Origin: Paramicrobacterium sp051513965
Lineage (GTDB): Bacteria; Actinomycetota; Actinomycetes; Actinomycetales; Microbacteriaceae
Direction: 5' to 3'
Assembly (NCBI RefSeq): GCF_051513965.1
Contig: NZ_CP195847.1
Coordinates: 2,914,001-2,978,000 of the forward strand
DNA length: 64,000 nucleotides
Of the stretch, positions 34,454 through 43,028 are shown piece after piece. A program made the translations under genes and the position numbers. Below the pieces are notes generated by a model that made no database searches, was not told the DNA's origin, and saw only the letters and a program-made list of their open reading frames with translations. How positions within the stretch are numbered: the stretch's first letter is position 1; each line of letters starts with the position of its first letter.

Positions 34454-35356
34454 TCAGAAGCCGTCGATCACGATCTTCGTCATCGACATCAGGTGCTCGT
34501 ACGCGTTCGGCCGCTGCATCAGCTCACCCATCTGCTCGGGAACGATCTGCCAGCTGACACCGTAGCGATCGGCGAGCCAGCCGCACTGTTCCGCCTCTGG
34601 AACCGCACTGAGTGCCGTCCAGAGCCGATCGATCTCCGCCTGGTCACGGCATAGCACCTCGAGTGAGACGCCACAGGTGAACGTGACGCCCTGCTCGACG
34701 CCGGAGTCCATCACGGCGAACCACTGGTCTCCGATGCGGAACTCCCCGAATGCGAGGGCCTCCGCAGTCGCTGGGCCGGTGGGCGTGCCGTAGGGGAATC
34801 TGTTGCCCGCCGCGGCATCCTCGAACACCGACGTATAGAAGTCGATCGCTTCGCTTCCGCGATTCTGCACGGGCCCGGCGAACATGAGCGAGGGAATGAT
34901 GAACGGCCGCGGCTCTCCGTCTGGGTCGGTCAGCATGAGCTGCCAGCTCACGCCGAAACGGTCTTCGACCCAGCCGTACCGTCTGCTGAACGGGTACTCG
35001 CCGAGCGGCATCAGCTCTCGACCACCTGTCGTCAGGGCACCCCAGATCGCATCGAGCCGGCTGCGAGCGGCCTCCTCGTCTCGATCGAACAGGAGCGGGT
35101 CGACGTTCACGATGAACGACAGCGATGAGTTCGGGCGGAACTCGTCACCCGCGTTGATGAGCGTGACGCGCTGCCCTTCGATCTCAACGGCGGCGGTGAG
35201 CACGGCACCGGCCATGCCCTGCTGAAACTCCGCGAGTCCTTCGGTTGGGTAGCGCGACTCGATGTACGACGTGGCCCCCGGAAACGCCGAGGCGTAGAAG
35301 GCTGCGGCTTCCTCAGCGGTGCCGTCGCACCACACGTTCGGGACGATCTTCTGCAT
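34454..35356 (-). CDS. two-domain VOC (PhnB-like) protein
   Basis: A protein of 300 residues made of two similar halves (about 1-145 and 150-300). Each holds the PhnB/3-demethylubiquinone methyltransferase-like pattern: WCDGTAEEAAAFYASAFPGA, then GWVEDRFGVSWQL in the first half, with GSEAIDFYTSVFEDAA and GWLADRYGVSWQI in the second. VOC proteins include glyoxalases and antibiotic-binding proteins; most of the PhnB type are uncharacterised. The ATG at 35356 has AGGAGG 3-8 bp upstream. It is convergent with the arsenic cluster. Confidence 0.88.
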   Translation of the reverse strand: MQKIVPNVWCDGTAEEAAAFYASAFPGATSYIESRYPTEGLAEFQQGMAGAVLTAAVEIEGQRVTLINAGDEFRPNSSLSFIVNVDPLLFDRDEEAARSRLDAIWGALTTGGRELMPLGEYPFSRRYGWVEDRFGVSWQLMLTDPDGEPRPFIIPSLMFAGPVQNRGSEAIDFYTSVFEDAAAGNRFPYGTPTGPATAEALAFGEFRIGDQWFAVMDSGVEQGVTFTCGVSLEVLCRDQAEIDRLWTALSAVPEAEQCGWLADRYGVSWQIVPEQMGELMQRPNAYEHLMSMTKIVIDGF

Positions 35357-35521
35357 GGCTCCTCCTGAAAGGGCAGCGAACAGGCGCCGATGCCTGCTTC
35401 TCATTCATTATGCGCGCACGTCCCGACGTCCACGGGAGATGAAGGGATGAGCAGAAGCGAGAAACTTGAGAATAACCGGCAGACAATGCACCAAATGAGC
35501 TACGCGTCCGCTACGCAAACC

Positions 35522-35803
35522 TCACCAAACCGACGCGTCCTCCCGAAATCTGATCCCCAAGACCAAGAATATGCGTACGAGCGTTTGAAGAGTCGGGTTG
35601 GCCTCTCCTCCACTCAGTGATCGTCCTCTCTCAAGCGCACTGTAGGTACCAATCGACACTTGCGCCTGAGCTGCAACTTCTTCCTGCGAGAGCCCCAGCT
35701 CCTTACGACGCTGCTTCACAAGCCCGGCTACCCACTTGGTCGTAAGTGACTGAATGCGCGCGCTCAATATACATCCGATCTCTACATCAGAATCTGCATG
35801 CAT
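35522..35803 (-). CDS. XRE-family helix-turn-helix regulator
   Basis: A protein of 93 residues with one HTH domain: VKQRRKELGLSQEEVAAQAQVSIGTYSALERGRS, then PTLQTLVRIFLVLGI. The G+C content of the gene and of its upstream spacer is clearly lower than in the flanking genes. It is divergent from the secreted-protein gene at 35915, and the 111-bp A+T-rich spacer between them is a likely control region. It probably regulates that unit. Confidence 0.8.
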   Translation of the reverse strand: MHADSDVEIGCILSARIQSLTTKWVAGLVKQRRKELGLSQEEVAAQAQVSIGTYSALERGRSLSGGEANPTLQTLVRIFLVLGIRFREDASVW

Positions 35804-35914
35804 GCATCTTCACAATCCATATCAGTATTGCGACCATTAATATATTGCATGGACATTACATTTCTCAGAACTTTACGCTAGCAGTGTGCTGATTCAGAAC
35901 GACAGGAGGCCAAA

Positions 35915-36331
35915 ATGACTATTAAGCGGAAACTTTCGACACTCTTGCTTGCACTCGGATTATCGGTGGCTGGGATTGGAGTTGCGTCACCTGCTTATGC
36001 GTTAGGCGGCCCAATGCCCTCCGGTTGCAGCCTCTCAGCCGCAGCCCCGACGCTGAGCGGAGCAAAGATCAAATTCGGCGCTAGTGGACACTGCACCAGT
36101 AATCGCGTCAAGGGATTCGCTGCTTACCTGATGCACTACTGGTCCTGGCTACCAGATGCCCGAGTCGTTACCGACGAAGACTATAGCGGCCCATCCTACT
36201 CAGGTGGCGGCAAAGTCTGCGATAACGGTGGAACCGATGAATATTACACCCAGGCACGCTTCTACCAGAGCGCCAGTTATGGAGGCGACACTTACAAGAA
36301 CAGTGCACGTAGGACCCTCACCCACTGCTGA
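35915..36331 (+). CDS. small secreted four-cysteine protein, unrecognised family
   Basis: A protein of 138 residues. A signal peptide (basic MTIKRK, hydrophobic core, cleavage after SPAYA at about 29) leaves a mature protein of about 109 residues with four Cys (in SGCSL, GHCTS, KVCDN and THC). These could make two disulfides. The mature part is rich in Gly, Ser and Tyr and carries repeated YS-GG type segments; it looks beta-rich. AGGAGG stands 5 bp before the ATG. It is the first gene of an operon with an ABC ATPase and two membrane proteins. A bacteriocin-like or other exported effector is possible, but I do not recognise the family. Confidence 0.8.
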   Translation: MTIKRKLSTLLLALGLSVAGIGVASPAYALGGPMPSGCSLSAAAPTLSGAKIKFGASGHCTSNRVKGFAAYLMHYWSWLPDARVVTDEDYSGPSYSGGGKVCDNGGTDEYYTQARFYQSASYGGDTYKNSARRTLTHC

Positions 36332-36351
36332 ATGAACAGTATTGCTCAGTC

Positions 36352-37113
36352 GTGAACCGTTCAGCGATACTCGAAGCGCGAGGTCTGTCGATCCGTCGGG
36401 GCCGACAACTCATCTACGATGACATCACATTCGATCTCCACGAAGGCGTGACGGCCTTGCTCGGCCCGAACGGTGCCGGCAAATCAACTCTTCTCGATGC
36501 CCTGTCCTCACCGCAACGCGTTGGACGCGGTTATGTGGCACTCGACGGTGAGGCGCTCATGTCCGACGACTCATATCGACGCTATAAATCTCGAACTGGT
36601 CATATGCCGCAGGACTGGCGCTTTTTTCGCGGATTCACAGCGCAAGAGAGCGTTGAGTACGTGGCATGGCTGAAGGCTGTGCCACGTACTCAATTGCGAG
36701 CAGCTGCGCGGCATGCTTTGGCATCAGTTGACTTGAGCGAGCAGTCAAGGACGCTCGTGCGCCGTCTCTCCGGAGGAATGCAACAACGCGTCGGCCTTGC
36801 CGAAGCCCTCGTCAACAATCCACGACTTGCTCTCCTTGACGAACCGACGGTTGGGCTGGACCCAGCGCAACGTGCTCACTTTCGAGATGTTCTCATCTCT
36901 CGCAAATCTGGCCGAGCAATCGTGCTCAGCACACACCTCACTGACGATGTTCAGGCAATGGCAGACCGCGTTCTTGTTGTCGACCACGGGCATATCGTTT
37001 TCGACGGAATCCCTGCTGATCTGGCTGCCCAGTCGCCGGACCCTCATGCACGCTCACTTGAGAACGGTTACTTATCCGTCATCTCCCATGCTTCGCCTGG
37101 ACGGAGCAGCTGA
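36352..37113 (+). CDS. ABC transporter ATP-binding protein
   Basis: An ATPase of 253 residues. Walker A is GPNGAGKST, the signature is LSGGMQQR, Walker B is LALLDEPTVGLDPAQ, and the switch His is in STHLTDD. It resembles the BcrA/NatA exporter-type group. The frame opens with GTG at 36352, 20 bp after the secreted-protein stop, without a good ribosome-binding site, so coupling to the upstream gene is likely. Its partners are the membrane proteins at 37115 and 38392. In such loci the ATPase powers export or immunity. Confidence 0.9.
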   Translation: MNRSAILEARGLSIRRGRQLIYDDITFDLHEGVTALLGPNGAGKSTLLDALSSPQRVGRGYVALDGEALMSDDSYRRYKSRTGHMPQDWRFFRGFTAQESVEYVAWLKAVPRTQLRAAARHALASVDLSEQSRTLVRRLSGGMQQRVGLAEALVNNPRLALLDEPTVGLDPAQRAHFRDVLISRKSGRAIVLSTHLTDDVQAMADRVLVVDHGHIVFDGIPADLAAQSPDPHARSLENGYLSVISHASPGRSS

Positions 37114-37114
37114 A

Positions 37115-38395
37115 ATGCGCGCCTTTCTTTCGCTGACGCGACATTCGTCAACTCTTATGCTCGGCGCCGTAATCGCAGTTCTCGGCGTCGCCGGTTCACT
37201 GTCAGCTCACCGTGACGGACTAAACCTCTGGCCAGACCTCGTCACTGGGCTGTCGCAGACTTCTGTTTACACGGGAGTATTGGCCGCTGGATTCTGCGCT
37301 TGGGAAGCCGGGAGATGGCAACATGCGGTCTCAGAGCGCCTCAAGGGTGCAGTGCGAATGCCGGTGTTCGAGCGCATGTCTCACGCAACTGCAATGATCA
37401 CTCCGGTCTTGGTCGGCTATGGCTTGGCTCTTGTTACGCTCACCATTTACGCGAAGGTGACGGGCACCTACGGCTCACCTCCCGCGGCTTGGCTGACAGC
37501 ACTTGCAAGCGCAATCGTGCTTGCTTCAGCTTTCGGCTATGCCGTCGGAACGCTGGCGGGTTCACGTTGGTACACGCCTCCATTGGGCGCAGTGCTCTTC
37601 TTCGGATTCTACGTTGCGTTGCGCATCGCGCCCGTGCCCTATGGAGTCGTTTCGCTCTACCCAGTGATCCTCAACGTTGACAGCGTGTTTGTTCGCCACA
37701 TCAGTCTCACGATGTGGGGCCAAACAGCCGTTTTCATATCGGTGGCACTCCTGCTTCTCCTCCTTGCTGGCGGAGGATGGCGCCCGGGCACTGCACTGCG
37801 CTTCGGAAGCACCGTTGCAGTCCTATTCGTCTCGGCCTTGGCGGGAGCGGGAGCAGTACTCGCAACAAACGGACAGTATGTGACCGGCCACAACAGTCGC
37901 GACTTCGTCTGCAACGACTCTAGCCCCAGCATCTGCTTGAACAGAGGCTATGCCGCGGCAATGCCGGATCTGAGTTCAGCCATGAAACGCCTCAATGCCA
38001 AGGTCGCCGGAACTCCACTCGAGGCAACGCTCATCGAGCAGAACGTTGAAGGAGTGGGTGATGCCCCAAGCCCCCAGGCACGGAGTATCTACATTGAGGA
38101 AATCAACCGTTTCGGCATTACATTTGCTGTTTCGCGATACGTGACGAAGTATGGCGGTGCATCCTCGTGTGAGGTGAACGAAGACGTCGAGAACTATCTG
38201 TCTGTCAGCATCGTGGACGCTTGGCTCTCCGGATATGACGAACTCGGAATCGGAGATTTTCCAAAGAACGTTCCCGGAGCGGTTGAGTATCGTGCGTTCA
38301 TGAGCCTCAACGACGCCGATGCTCACGAATGGCTTCGCGCACACGAAGACGAGTATTTCAGCTGCGAACTGTCGCTCAGCGACTTTCCCACATGA
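37115..38395 (+). CDS. ABC permease-like membrane protein with extracytoplasmic domain
   Basis: A protein of 426 residues. The first 260 residues contain about six to seven hydrophobic segments. The remaining 165 residues are hydrophilic, with Cys in FVCNDSSPSICLNRGYAAAMP, SSCEVNEDVE and YFSCELS, and probably lie outside the membrane. The layout resembles actinobacterial ABC permeases with a DUF7224-type outer domain, though I am not certain. The ATG at 37115 has GGAG 8 bp upstream and follows the ATPase stop by 1 bp. It may bind the secreted protein during export or immunity; this is inference. Confidence 0.75.
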   Translation: MRAFLSLTRHSSTLMLGAVIAVLGVAGSLSAHRDGLNLWPDLVTGLSQTSVYTGVLAAGFCAWEAGRWQHAVSERLKGAVRMPVFERMSHATAMITPVLVGYGLALVTLTIYAKVTGTYGSPPAAWLTALASAIVLASAFGYAVGTLAGSRWYTPPLGAVLFFGFYVALRIAPVPYGVVSLYPVILNVDSVFVRHISLTMWGQTAVFISVALLLLLLAGGGWRPGTALRFGSTVAVLFVSALAGAGAVLATNGQYVTGHNSRDFVCNDSSPSICLNRGYAAAMPDLSSAMKRLNAKVAGTPLEATLIEQNVEGVGDAPSPQARSIYIEEINRFGITFAVSRYVTKYGGASSCEVNEDVENYLSVSIVDAWLSGYDELGIGDFPKNVPGAVEYRAFMSLNDADAHEWLRAHEDEYFSCELSLSDFPT

Positions 38396-39024
38396 CCAGC
38401 GTGCTGTTCTTTCGCGCTCGCCGCTGGGTTCCCGCGAGCATTGTCATCTTCATAACAGCCGTGCTCGTCGTCCTCTGCGGCCCTCTTAACTACACTCTGA
38501 ATCCGCGCTCCGGGTACCTCGTGGGGGTAGCAGCGCAACTACCAATACTTCCCGCCGTCACAATTCAAGCGACGGTTACGTCACGCGCACTTCGCGCTAA
38601 AGAAGGCACGAGCGCTCGAAAACTAACCAACTGGCGGCTAGCCCATATCGTATGTCTCACTGCTCTCGCGGCGTTGTCGCTCGGTCTCGCCGCGATACCA
38701 CTGACGGCATCTGCGCTAACAGGTCCAGCCGACCAAGGCGCAGTCGCGATTGTTCGCAACCTCATTGCACTGACTGGCGCGGCCTTGCTTGGAGCCACAT
38801 TCCTCGGCCCAAACCTTGCTTGGGTTTTTCCCCTCACATGGACAATTCTCCCCTTCGTCTTTCTGCCTGGTTCACCGTCAGGACTGACTGCGATTGTCAC
38901 TCTCGTCGCGCAGCCTGATTCGTCATATGCGCCTTCTGTCTTCGCCATCGTGTTGTGGAGCGTCGGGCTGGCTCTTCAAGGAACCAGCAAAACTCTTCAC
39001 GACTTCATCAAGAACGTGCCCTGA
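38392..39024 (+). CDS. integral membrane protein, partner of the ABC unit
   Basis: A protein of 210 residues with about six hydrophobic segments and little loop sequence. It overlaps the previous stop by 4 bp (ATGA), so it is translationally coupled and probably a second membrane subunit of the same ABC system. There is no recognisable domain. It is followed by a strong hairpin at 39039-39070, which closes the operon. Confidence 0.75.
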   Translation: MTSVLFFRARRWVPASIVIFITAVLVVLCGPLNYTLNPRSGYLVGVAAQLPILPAVTIQATVTSRALRAKEGTSARKLTNWRLAHIVCLTALAALSLGLAAIPLTASALTGPADQGAVAIVRNLIALTGAALLGATFLGPNLAWVFPLTWTILPFVFLPGSPSGLTAIVTLVAQPDSSYAPSVFAIVLWSVGLALQGTSKTLHDFIKNVP

Positions 39025-39038
39025 CTCGCATAAGAAGG

Positions 39039-39070
39039 GGATGCCGTCGGCACGCTGGCCGACGGCATCC
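39039..39070. terminator. strong bidirectional hairpin terminator
   Basis: A perfect 13-bp stem, GGATGCCGTCGGC paired with GCCGACGGCATCC, has a 6-base loop. AAGAAGG on the left and CTCCTTC on the right add partial pairing and a weak pyrimidine tail. It lies between the convergent ABC-island operon and the APC permease gene. Confidence 0.85.
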
Positions 39071-39092
39071 TCCTTCATCGTTGGGACGGCCC

Positions 39093-40583
39093 TCACACCT
39101 CCGTCTCGACCTCCTCAGGGTCAGGCGCTCCGTGCCCGATGTTCGCATAGACTTCCGGCTTGCTCGTCCTCAACGCCATGCCCCAGAAGATGCCGATGAT
39201 GCCCGGCACCACCACGAGAAGAGGCAGCACGAACGTGAGCGCGTTGGTCTCCGGCTGGTCCATGAGCACGTTGAAGTTCGCAACGATCAGCACGTAGACG
39301 CTGAACAGGAAGATGAATGCGATGATCGGACTGATTATCGTGGTCCACGGCCCGGAGCTGTTCGGGTTGCGACGGAAGTATCCGATCACTGACAGCGCGA
39401 TCACTGCCATGAGCAGCACGAGACCCATCGCACCTGTGTTGGTCAGCCACGTGAACAGTGTGATCACCGGATAAAGCGGTCCGTATTCGGAGCCGATGCC
39501 GCCGATCGCGAAGCCGACCACCACGATGAGCGCGAGAATCGTCTGCGTGACCGAACCCGCCCATGGCGCACCGCTGCGACTCACCCGACCGAGACCGCGC
39601 GGCAGCAGTCCCTCGCGACCGAGCGAGAAGACGTAGCGCGCGACGGCATTGTGGAAGCTCACGACGGCCGCGAACACACTCGTGATGAACAGAACGGACA
39701 TGATGTCGACGACGATCACGCCAAGGTGGGTGGCTGCGAAGTTGAAGAACAGGGGCGGGCCGGCCTCTTCCGGAGTGATGCCTCCCGAGGAGATCTTCTC
39801 GGTTCCGATCGCGAGCGACAGCGCCCACGAGGAGAGCGCGTAGAAGATCCCGATGATCCCGACGGCCATAAACGTGGCGCGCGGCACCGTGCGTTTGGGA
39901 TCCTTCGCCTCTTCACCGTAGATCGCGGCCTGCTCGAAGCCCATGAACGCGGCGACGCCGAACGCGAGAACCGCGCCGATCGCCGGGGTGAAGATCTCCG
40001 CGGGCGAGATCGGCTGCGCCGTGAACGACTCGGCCGGATTGGCGAACGCCGCGACATCGAACACGATCACAACGACGAACTCGAGCGCCACGAGCACTCC
40101 AAGCACCTTCGCGGAGAGATCGATGCGGTTCACGCCCATCCACCCGACGATCGCGATGAACACGATCACGATGAGCCACCACGGAATATCGATGCCGAAC
40201 ATCGAACTCAGAAAGTCGGCCACCTGGAATCCGAGCATCCCGTAGATGCCGATCTGCATGCAGTTGTAGGCGATGAGCGCCACGAGAGATACGCCGACCC
40301 CGACCGGACGACCGAGGCCTTGAGCCGCGTAGGCGTAGAAGGCACCCGCGTTCGTGATGTGCCGGCTCATCGCGGCGTAGCCGACGGCAAAGATGCCGAG
40401 CGCTATCGCCAGAACGATGTAGCCGATCGGCACGGCGAGAGAGCCGGTGACGGAGAACGCGGTCGTGGCACCGCCGGCGACGACGGTGAGGGGTGCGGAT
40501 GCCGCGATGATCATGAGCGTGATGGCGGGCACACCGAGCCTGCGGCGCGCGGCGGGAGCCTGGGTCGCGTCATTGCGAGTCAT
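39093..40583 (-). CDS. APC-superfamily amino acid/amine permease
   Basis: A carrier of 496 residues with about 12 hydrophobic segments. Helix 1 has the conserved SAPLTVVAGGATTAFSVTG break, and the FAVGYAAMSRHITNAGAFYAYAAQGLG and GFEQAAIYGEEAKDPKRTVPRA segments are typical of the amino acid-polyamine-organocation superfamily. It is divergent from a copper amine oxidase gene, so a primary amine such as tyramine, phenethylamine or a polyamine is the likely cargo. The C-terminal tail is acidic (DPEEVETEV). Confidence 0.9.
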   Translation of the reverse strand: MTRNDATQAPAARRRLGVPAITLMIIAASAPLTVVAGGATTAFSVTGSLAVPIGYIVLAIALGIFAVGYAAMSRHITNAGAFYAYAAQGLGRPVGVGVSLVALIAYNCMQIGIYGMLGFQVADFLSSMFGIDIPWWLIVIVFIAIVGWMGVNRIDLSAKVLGVLVALEFVVVIVFDVAAFANPAESFTAQPISPAEIFTPAIGAVLAFGVAAFMGFEQAAIYGEEAKDPKRTVPRATFMAVGIIGIFYALSSWALSLAIGTEKISSGGITPEEAGPPLFFNFAATHLGVIVVDIMSVLFITSVFAAVVSFHNAVARYVFSLGREGLLPRGLGRVSRSGAPWAGSVTQTILALIVVVGFAIGGIGSEYGPLYPVITLFTWLTNTGAMGLVLLMAVIALSVIGYFRRNPNSSGPWTTIISPIIAFIFLFSVYVLIVANFNVLMDQPETNALTFVLPLLVVVPGIIGIFWGMALRTSKPEVYANIGHGAPDPEEVETEV

Positions 40584-40732
40584 GGCGATCCTTTCTGAGG
40601 GAGGATGCGGGAGTTCTCTGCATCCTCACAGGTGAGGTACCCCGCACGGTAGACCCAGCACGCACGCCACTTGACCCAGTGTGCACGCCGGCCCTCCCAC
40701 TCTTGACCCGCGCGGGCTTGTCACGCATGGTG

Positions 40733-40760
40733 GAACTGAACAAGTGGACAAGTTCAGTTC
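40733..40760. promoter_or_regulatory. inverted repeat before amine oxidase start
   Basis: GAACTGAAC at 40733-40741 and GTTCAGTTC at 40752-40760 form a perfect 9-bp inverted repeat with a 10-bp spacer. It ends 1 bp before the ribosome-binding site GAAGGAG of the amine oxidase gene. It may be an operator, or a hairpin in the leader that affects ribosome access. Confidence 0.55.
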
Positions 40761-40773
40761 GAAGGAGAACCCG

Positions 40774-42783
40774 ATGCCTGACGCTACGCACACCCACGGC
40801 AAAAGGGTCACGCGCGTCACAACGCCGTCACACCCGCTCGACCCACTCACCCTCGACGAGCTCACCGTCGGCCGCGAGGTGCTCGAACGCGCCGGACTCC
40901 TCGGCGACACCGTCCGCTTCCCCAGCGTTCTGCCGGTCGAACCGGCGAAGGATGCCGTCACGGCGTGGAAGCCCGGACGCGCGTTCGACCGCAGCATCCT
41001 GTACACCCTCCTCGACACCGCAACAGGGGTCTCGCGCGAGGTCGTCGTCTCGGTGACCGAAGAGACGGTCGTGAGCGACACCGAGCTCGCCACCGCCGAA
41101 GCACCGTATGGTCAGCCGCCGTACCTCTTCGAGGAGTACGACCGCGTCGAGGCCATCGTCAAGCAGAACCCTGAGTGGCAGAAGGCCATGGCTCGCCGCG
41201 GTGTGACCGACACGGATGCCGCATTCTGCGCGCCCCTCGCACCCGGCTACTTCGGCTTCGAAGATGAGGTGGGTCGCCGCATCATCCGGTCACTCACTTT
41301 CATGCGCGCAGACGAGCAGGACAGCCCGTGGTCGCACCCGGTCGAGGGGCTCGTCGTCACGATCGACCTGACGAGCGGCGAGGTCGTGCGCGTGCACGAC
41401 GAGGGTGACGTTCCCATCCCTGAGATCGACGGAAACTACGACGAGAAGCGCGTCGGCCCCGCCCGCACGTCGCTCAAGCCGATCGAGATCACCCAGCCGG
41501 AGGGCCCGAGCTTCACGGTCGACGGTTCGCACGTGCAGTGGGAGAACTGGTCGTTCCGCGTCGGCTTCAACGCACGCGAAGGCCTCGTCCTCAACCAGGT
41601 GTCGTTCCGCGACGGCGATGAGGACAGGTCCGTCCTCTATCGAGCATCCGTCCCTGAGATGGTGGTGCCGTACGGCGACACGTCACCGAACCGTTTCTGG
41701 ATCAGCTACTTCGACGCCGGCGAGTACCTCCTCGGCAAGAACGCCAATCCGCTGTCGCTCGGCTGCGACTGCCTCGGGGTCATCCACTACTTCGACGGCG
41801 TGATCGCCGATGACAACGGTGTGCCGCAGATCATTCCGCAGGTGATCTGCATGCACGAGGAGGACTACGGGGTGCTTTGGAAGCACACCGACCTCGAGGG
41901 CCGCCCTGACGTGCGTCGCTCGCGTCGGCTCGTCGTGTCGTACTTCTCCACCGTCGGAAACTACGACTACGGCTTCTTCTGGTACTTCTACCTCGACGGA
42001 ACCATCCAGGTCGAGGCGAAGGCCACCGGCATCGTCTTCAACGGCGCCGGGCACCCGGGCGAGAAGAACCCTCACGCGCTCGAGATCGCGCCGGGCCTGT
42101 TCGCTCCCGTGCACCAGCATCTCTTCTGTGCGCGTCTCGATGTCGCAATCGACGGCGAGCGCAACGCTGTCGAAGAGGTGGATGCCGTCGGCGTCCCGAC
42201 CGGCGAGTCAAACCCCTACGGCAATGCGTTCACCTTCACGCGCACGCCGCTGCGCACTGAGAAGGAGGCTGCGCGTCTGGCCGACACGTCGAAGGCGAGG
42301 AGCTGGCACATCCGCAGCACCGAGCGCACGAACCGCATGGGGCAGCCGACCGCGTACCACCTTGTTCCGCAGGGGCAGCCGACGCTCCTTGCGCAGCCTG
42401 ACGCGACCGTGAGTTCACGTGCCGCCTTCGCGACGAAGCACCTGTGGACGACTCAGTATGAGGATGGTCAGCTGTGGCCGGGCGGTCAGAACCCGAATCA
42501 GCACGCGGGGGATGCCGGTCTGCCGACCTACACCGCCGGTGACCGTTCTGTCGAAGACACGGACATAGTGGTGTGGCACACGTTTGGGCCGACGCACCTG
42601 CCGCGTCCTGAGGACTTCCCGATCATGCCCGTCGACTACTCAGGGTTTCTGTTCAAGCCGTTCGGCTTCTTCGATGAGAACCCGGCGCTCGATCTGCCGG
42701 ATGCCTCGAAGAGCTCCTGCGCCTCGGGAGGGGAGTGCGGCTGTGGTGACCACGGAACGGCTTCCTGCGGCTGCGCGCACTGA
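40774..42783 (+). CDS. copper-containing primary-amine oxidase
   Basis: An enzyme of 669 residues. The TPQ precursor Tyr397 is in the motif NYDYG. The catalytic base Asp314 is in SYFDAGEYLLG. The copper ligands are His447 and His449 (HQHLF) and His608 (FGPTHLPRPEDFP). It oxidises primary amines to aldehydes with release of ammonia and peroxide. The ATG at 40774 has GAAGGAG 7 bp upstream. It is divergent from the APC permease, which probably supplies its substrate. The last 22 residues form an unusual Cys/His-rich tail (CASGGECGCG then SCGCAH) beyond the normal fold. Confidence 0.95.
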   Translation: MPDATHTHGKRVTRVTTPSHPLDPLTLDELTVGREVLERAGLLGDTVRFPSVLPVEPAKDAVTAWKPGRAFDRSILYTLLDTATGVSREVVVSVTEETVVSDTELATAEAPYGQPPYLFEEYDRVEAIVKQNPEWQKAMARRGVTDTDAAFCAPLAPGYFGFEDEVGRRIIRSLTFMRADEQDSPWSHPVEGLVVTIDLTSGEVVRVHDEGDVPIPEIDGNYDEKRVGPARTSLKPIEITQPEGPSFTVDGSHVQWENWSFRVGFNAREGLVLNQVSFRDGDEDRSVLYRASVPEMVVPYGDTSPNRFWISYFDAGEYLLGKNANPLSLGCDCLGVIHYFDGVIADDNGVPQIIPQVICMHEEDYGVLWKHTDLEGRPDVRRSRRLVVSYFSTVGNYDYGFFWYFYLDGTIQVEAKATGIVFNGAGHPGEKNPHALEIAPGLFAPVHQHLFCARLDVAIDGERNAVEEVDAVGVPTGESNPYGNAFTFTRTPLRTEKEAARLADTSKARSWHIRSTERTNRMGQPTAYHLVPQGQPTLLAQPDATVSSRAAFATKHLWTTQYEDGQLWPGGQNPNQHAGDAGLPTYTAGDRSVEDTDIVVWHTFGPTHLPRPEDFPIMPVDYSGFLFKPFGFFDENPALDLPDASKSSCASGGECGCGDHGTASCGCAH

Positions 42784-42863
42784 CCAGCGGCCAGCTGCAG
42801 CACCTACTGCCCGGCGTCCTGAAGCCCACACTCACCCACCGCCACCGGCACCCCACTCACCCA

Positions 42864-43024
42864 CCGCGCTATTTGTTCGGGCTTGCGCTACAGGAATTCC
42901 TGTAGCGCAAGTCTGATTCTGTAGCGCAAACCCGCTTCTGTAACGGAAGTCAGTATCTGCAGCGCAACCTCACTTCTATCGCGCAGGCCCGCTTCTGCAG
43001 CGCAACCCCTGTATCTGTAGTACC
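42864..43024. repeat. dispersed palindrome family B, copy 2, with tandem half-unit array
   Basis: The palindrome begins at 42864 (CCGCGCTATTTGTTCGGGC) and reaches the right-arm core TGTAGCGCAAG near 42911. It then continues as six or seven degenerate units of about 19-21 bp, each with TTCTGTAGCGCAA or a variant, up to the stop of the exporter gene at 43029. The array fills the space between convergent genes. Confidence 0.85.
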
Positions 43025-43028
43025 GCCG

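Noticed and set aside
35447..35620. Small plus-strand frame with an AAGGG-type leader, overlapping the XRE gene
   Set aside because: It is antisense to the XRE gene, which has a clear HTH, and its product has no features.
42864..43024. Possible CRISPR or integron array
   Set aside because: The units are degenerate 19-21-bp tandem copies of a half-palindrome without spacers or an integrase.
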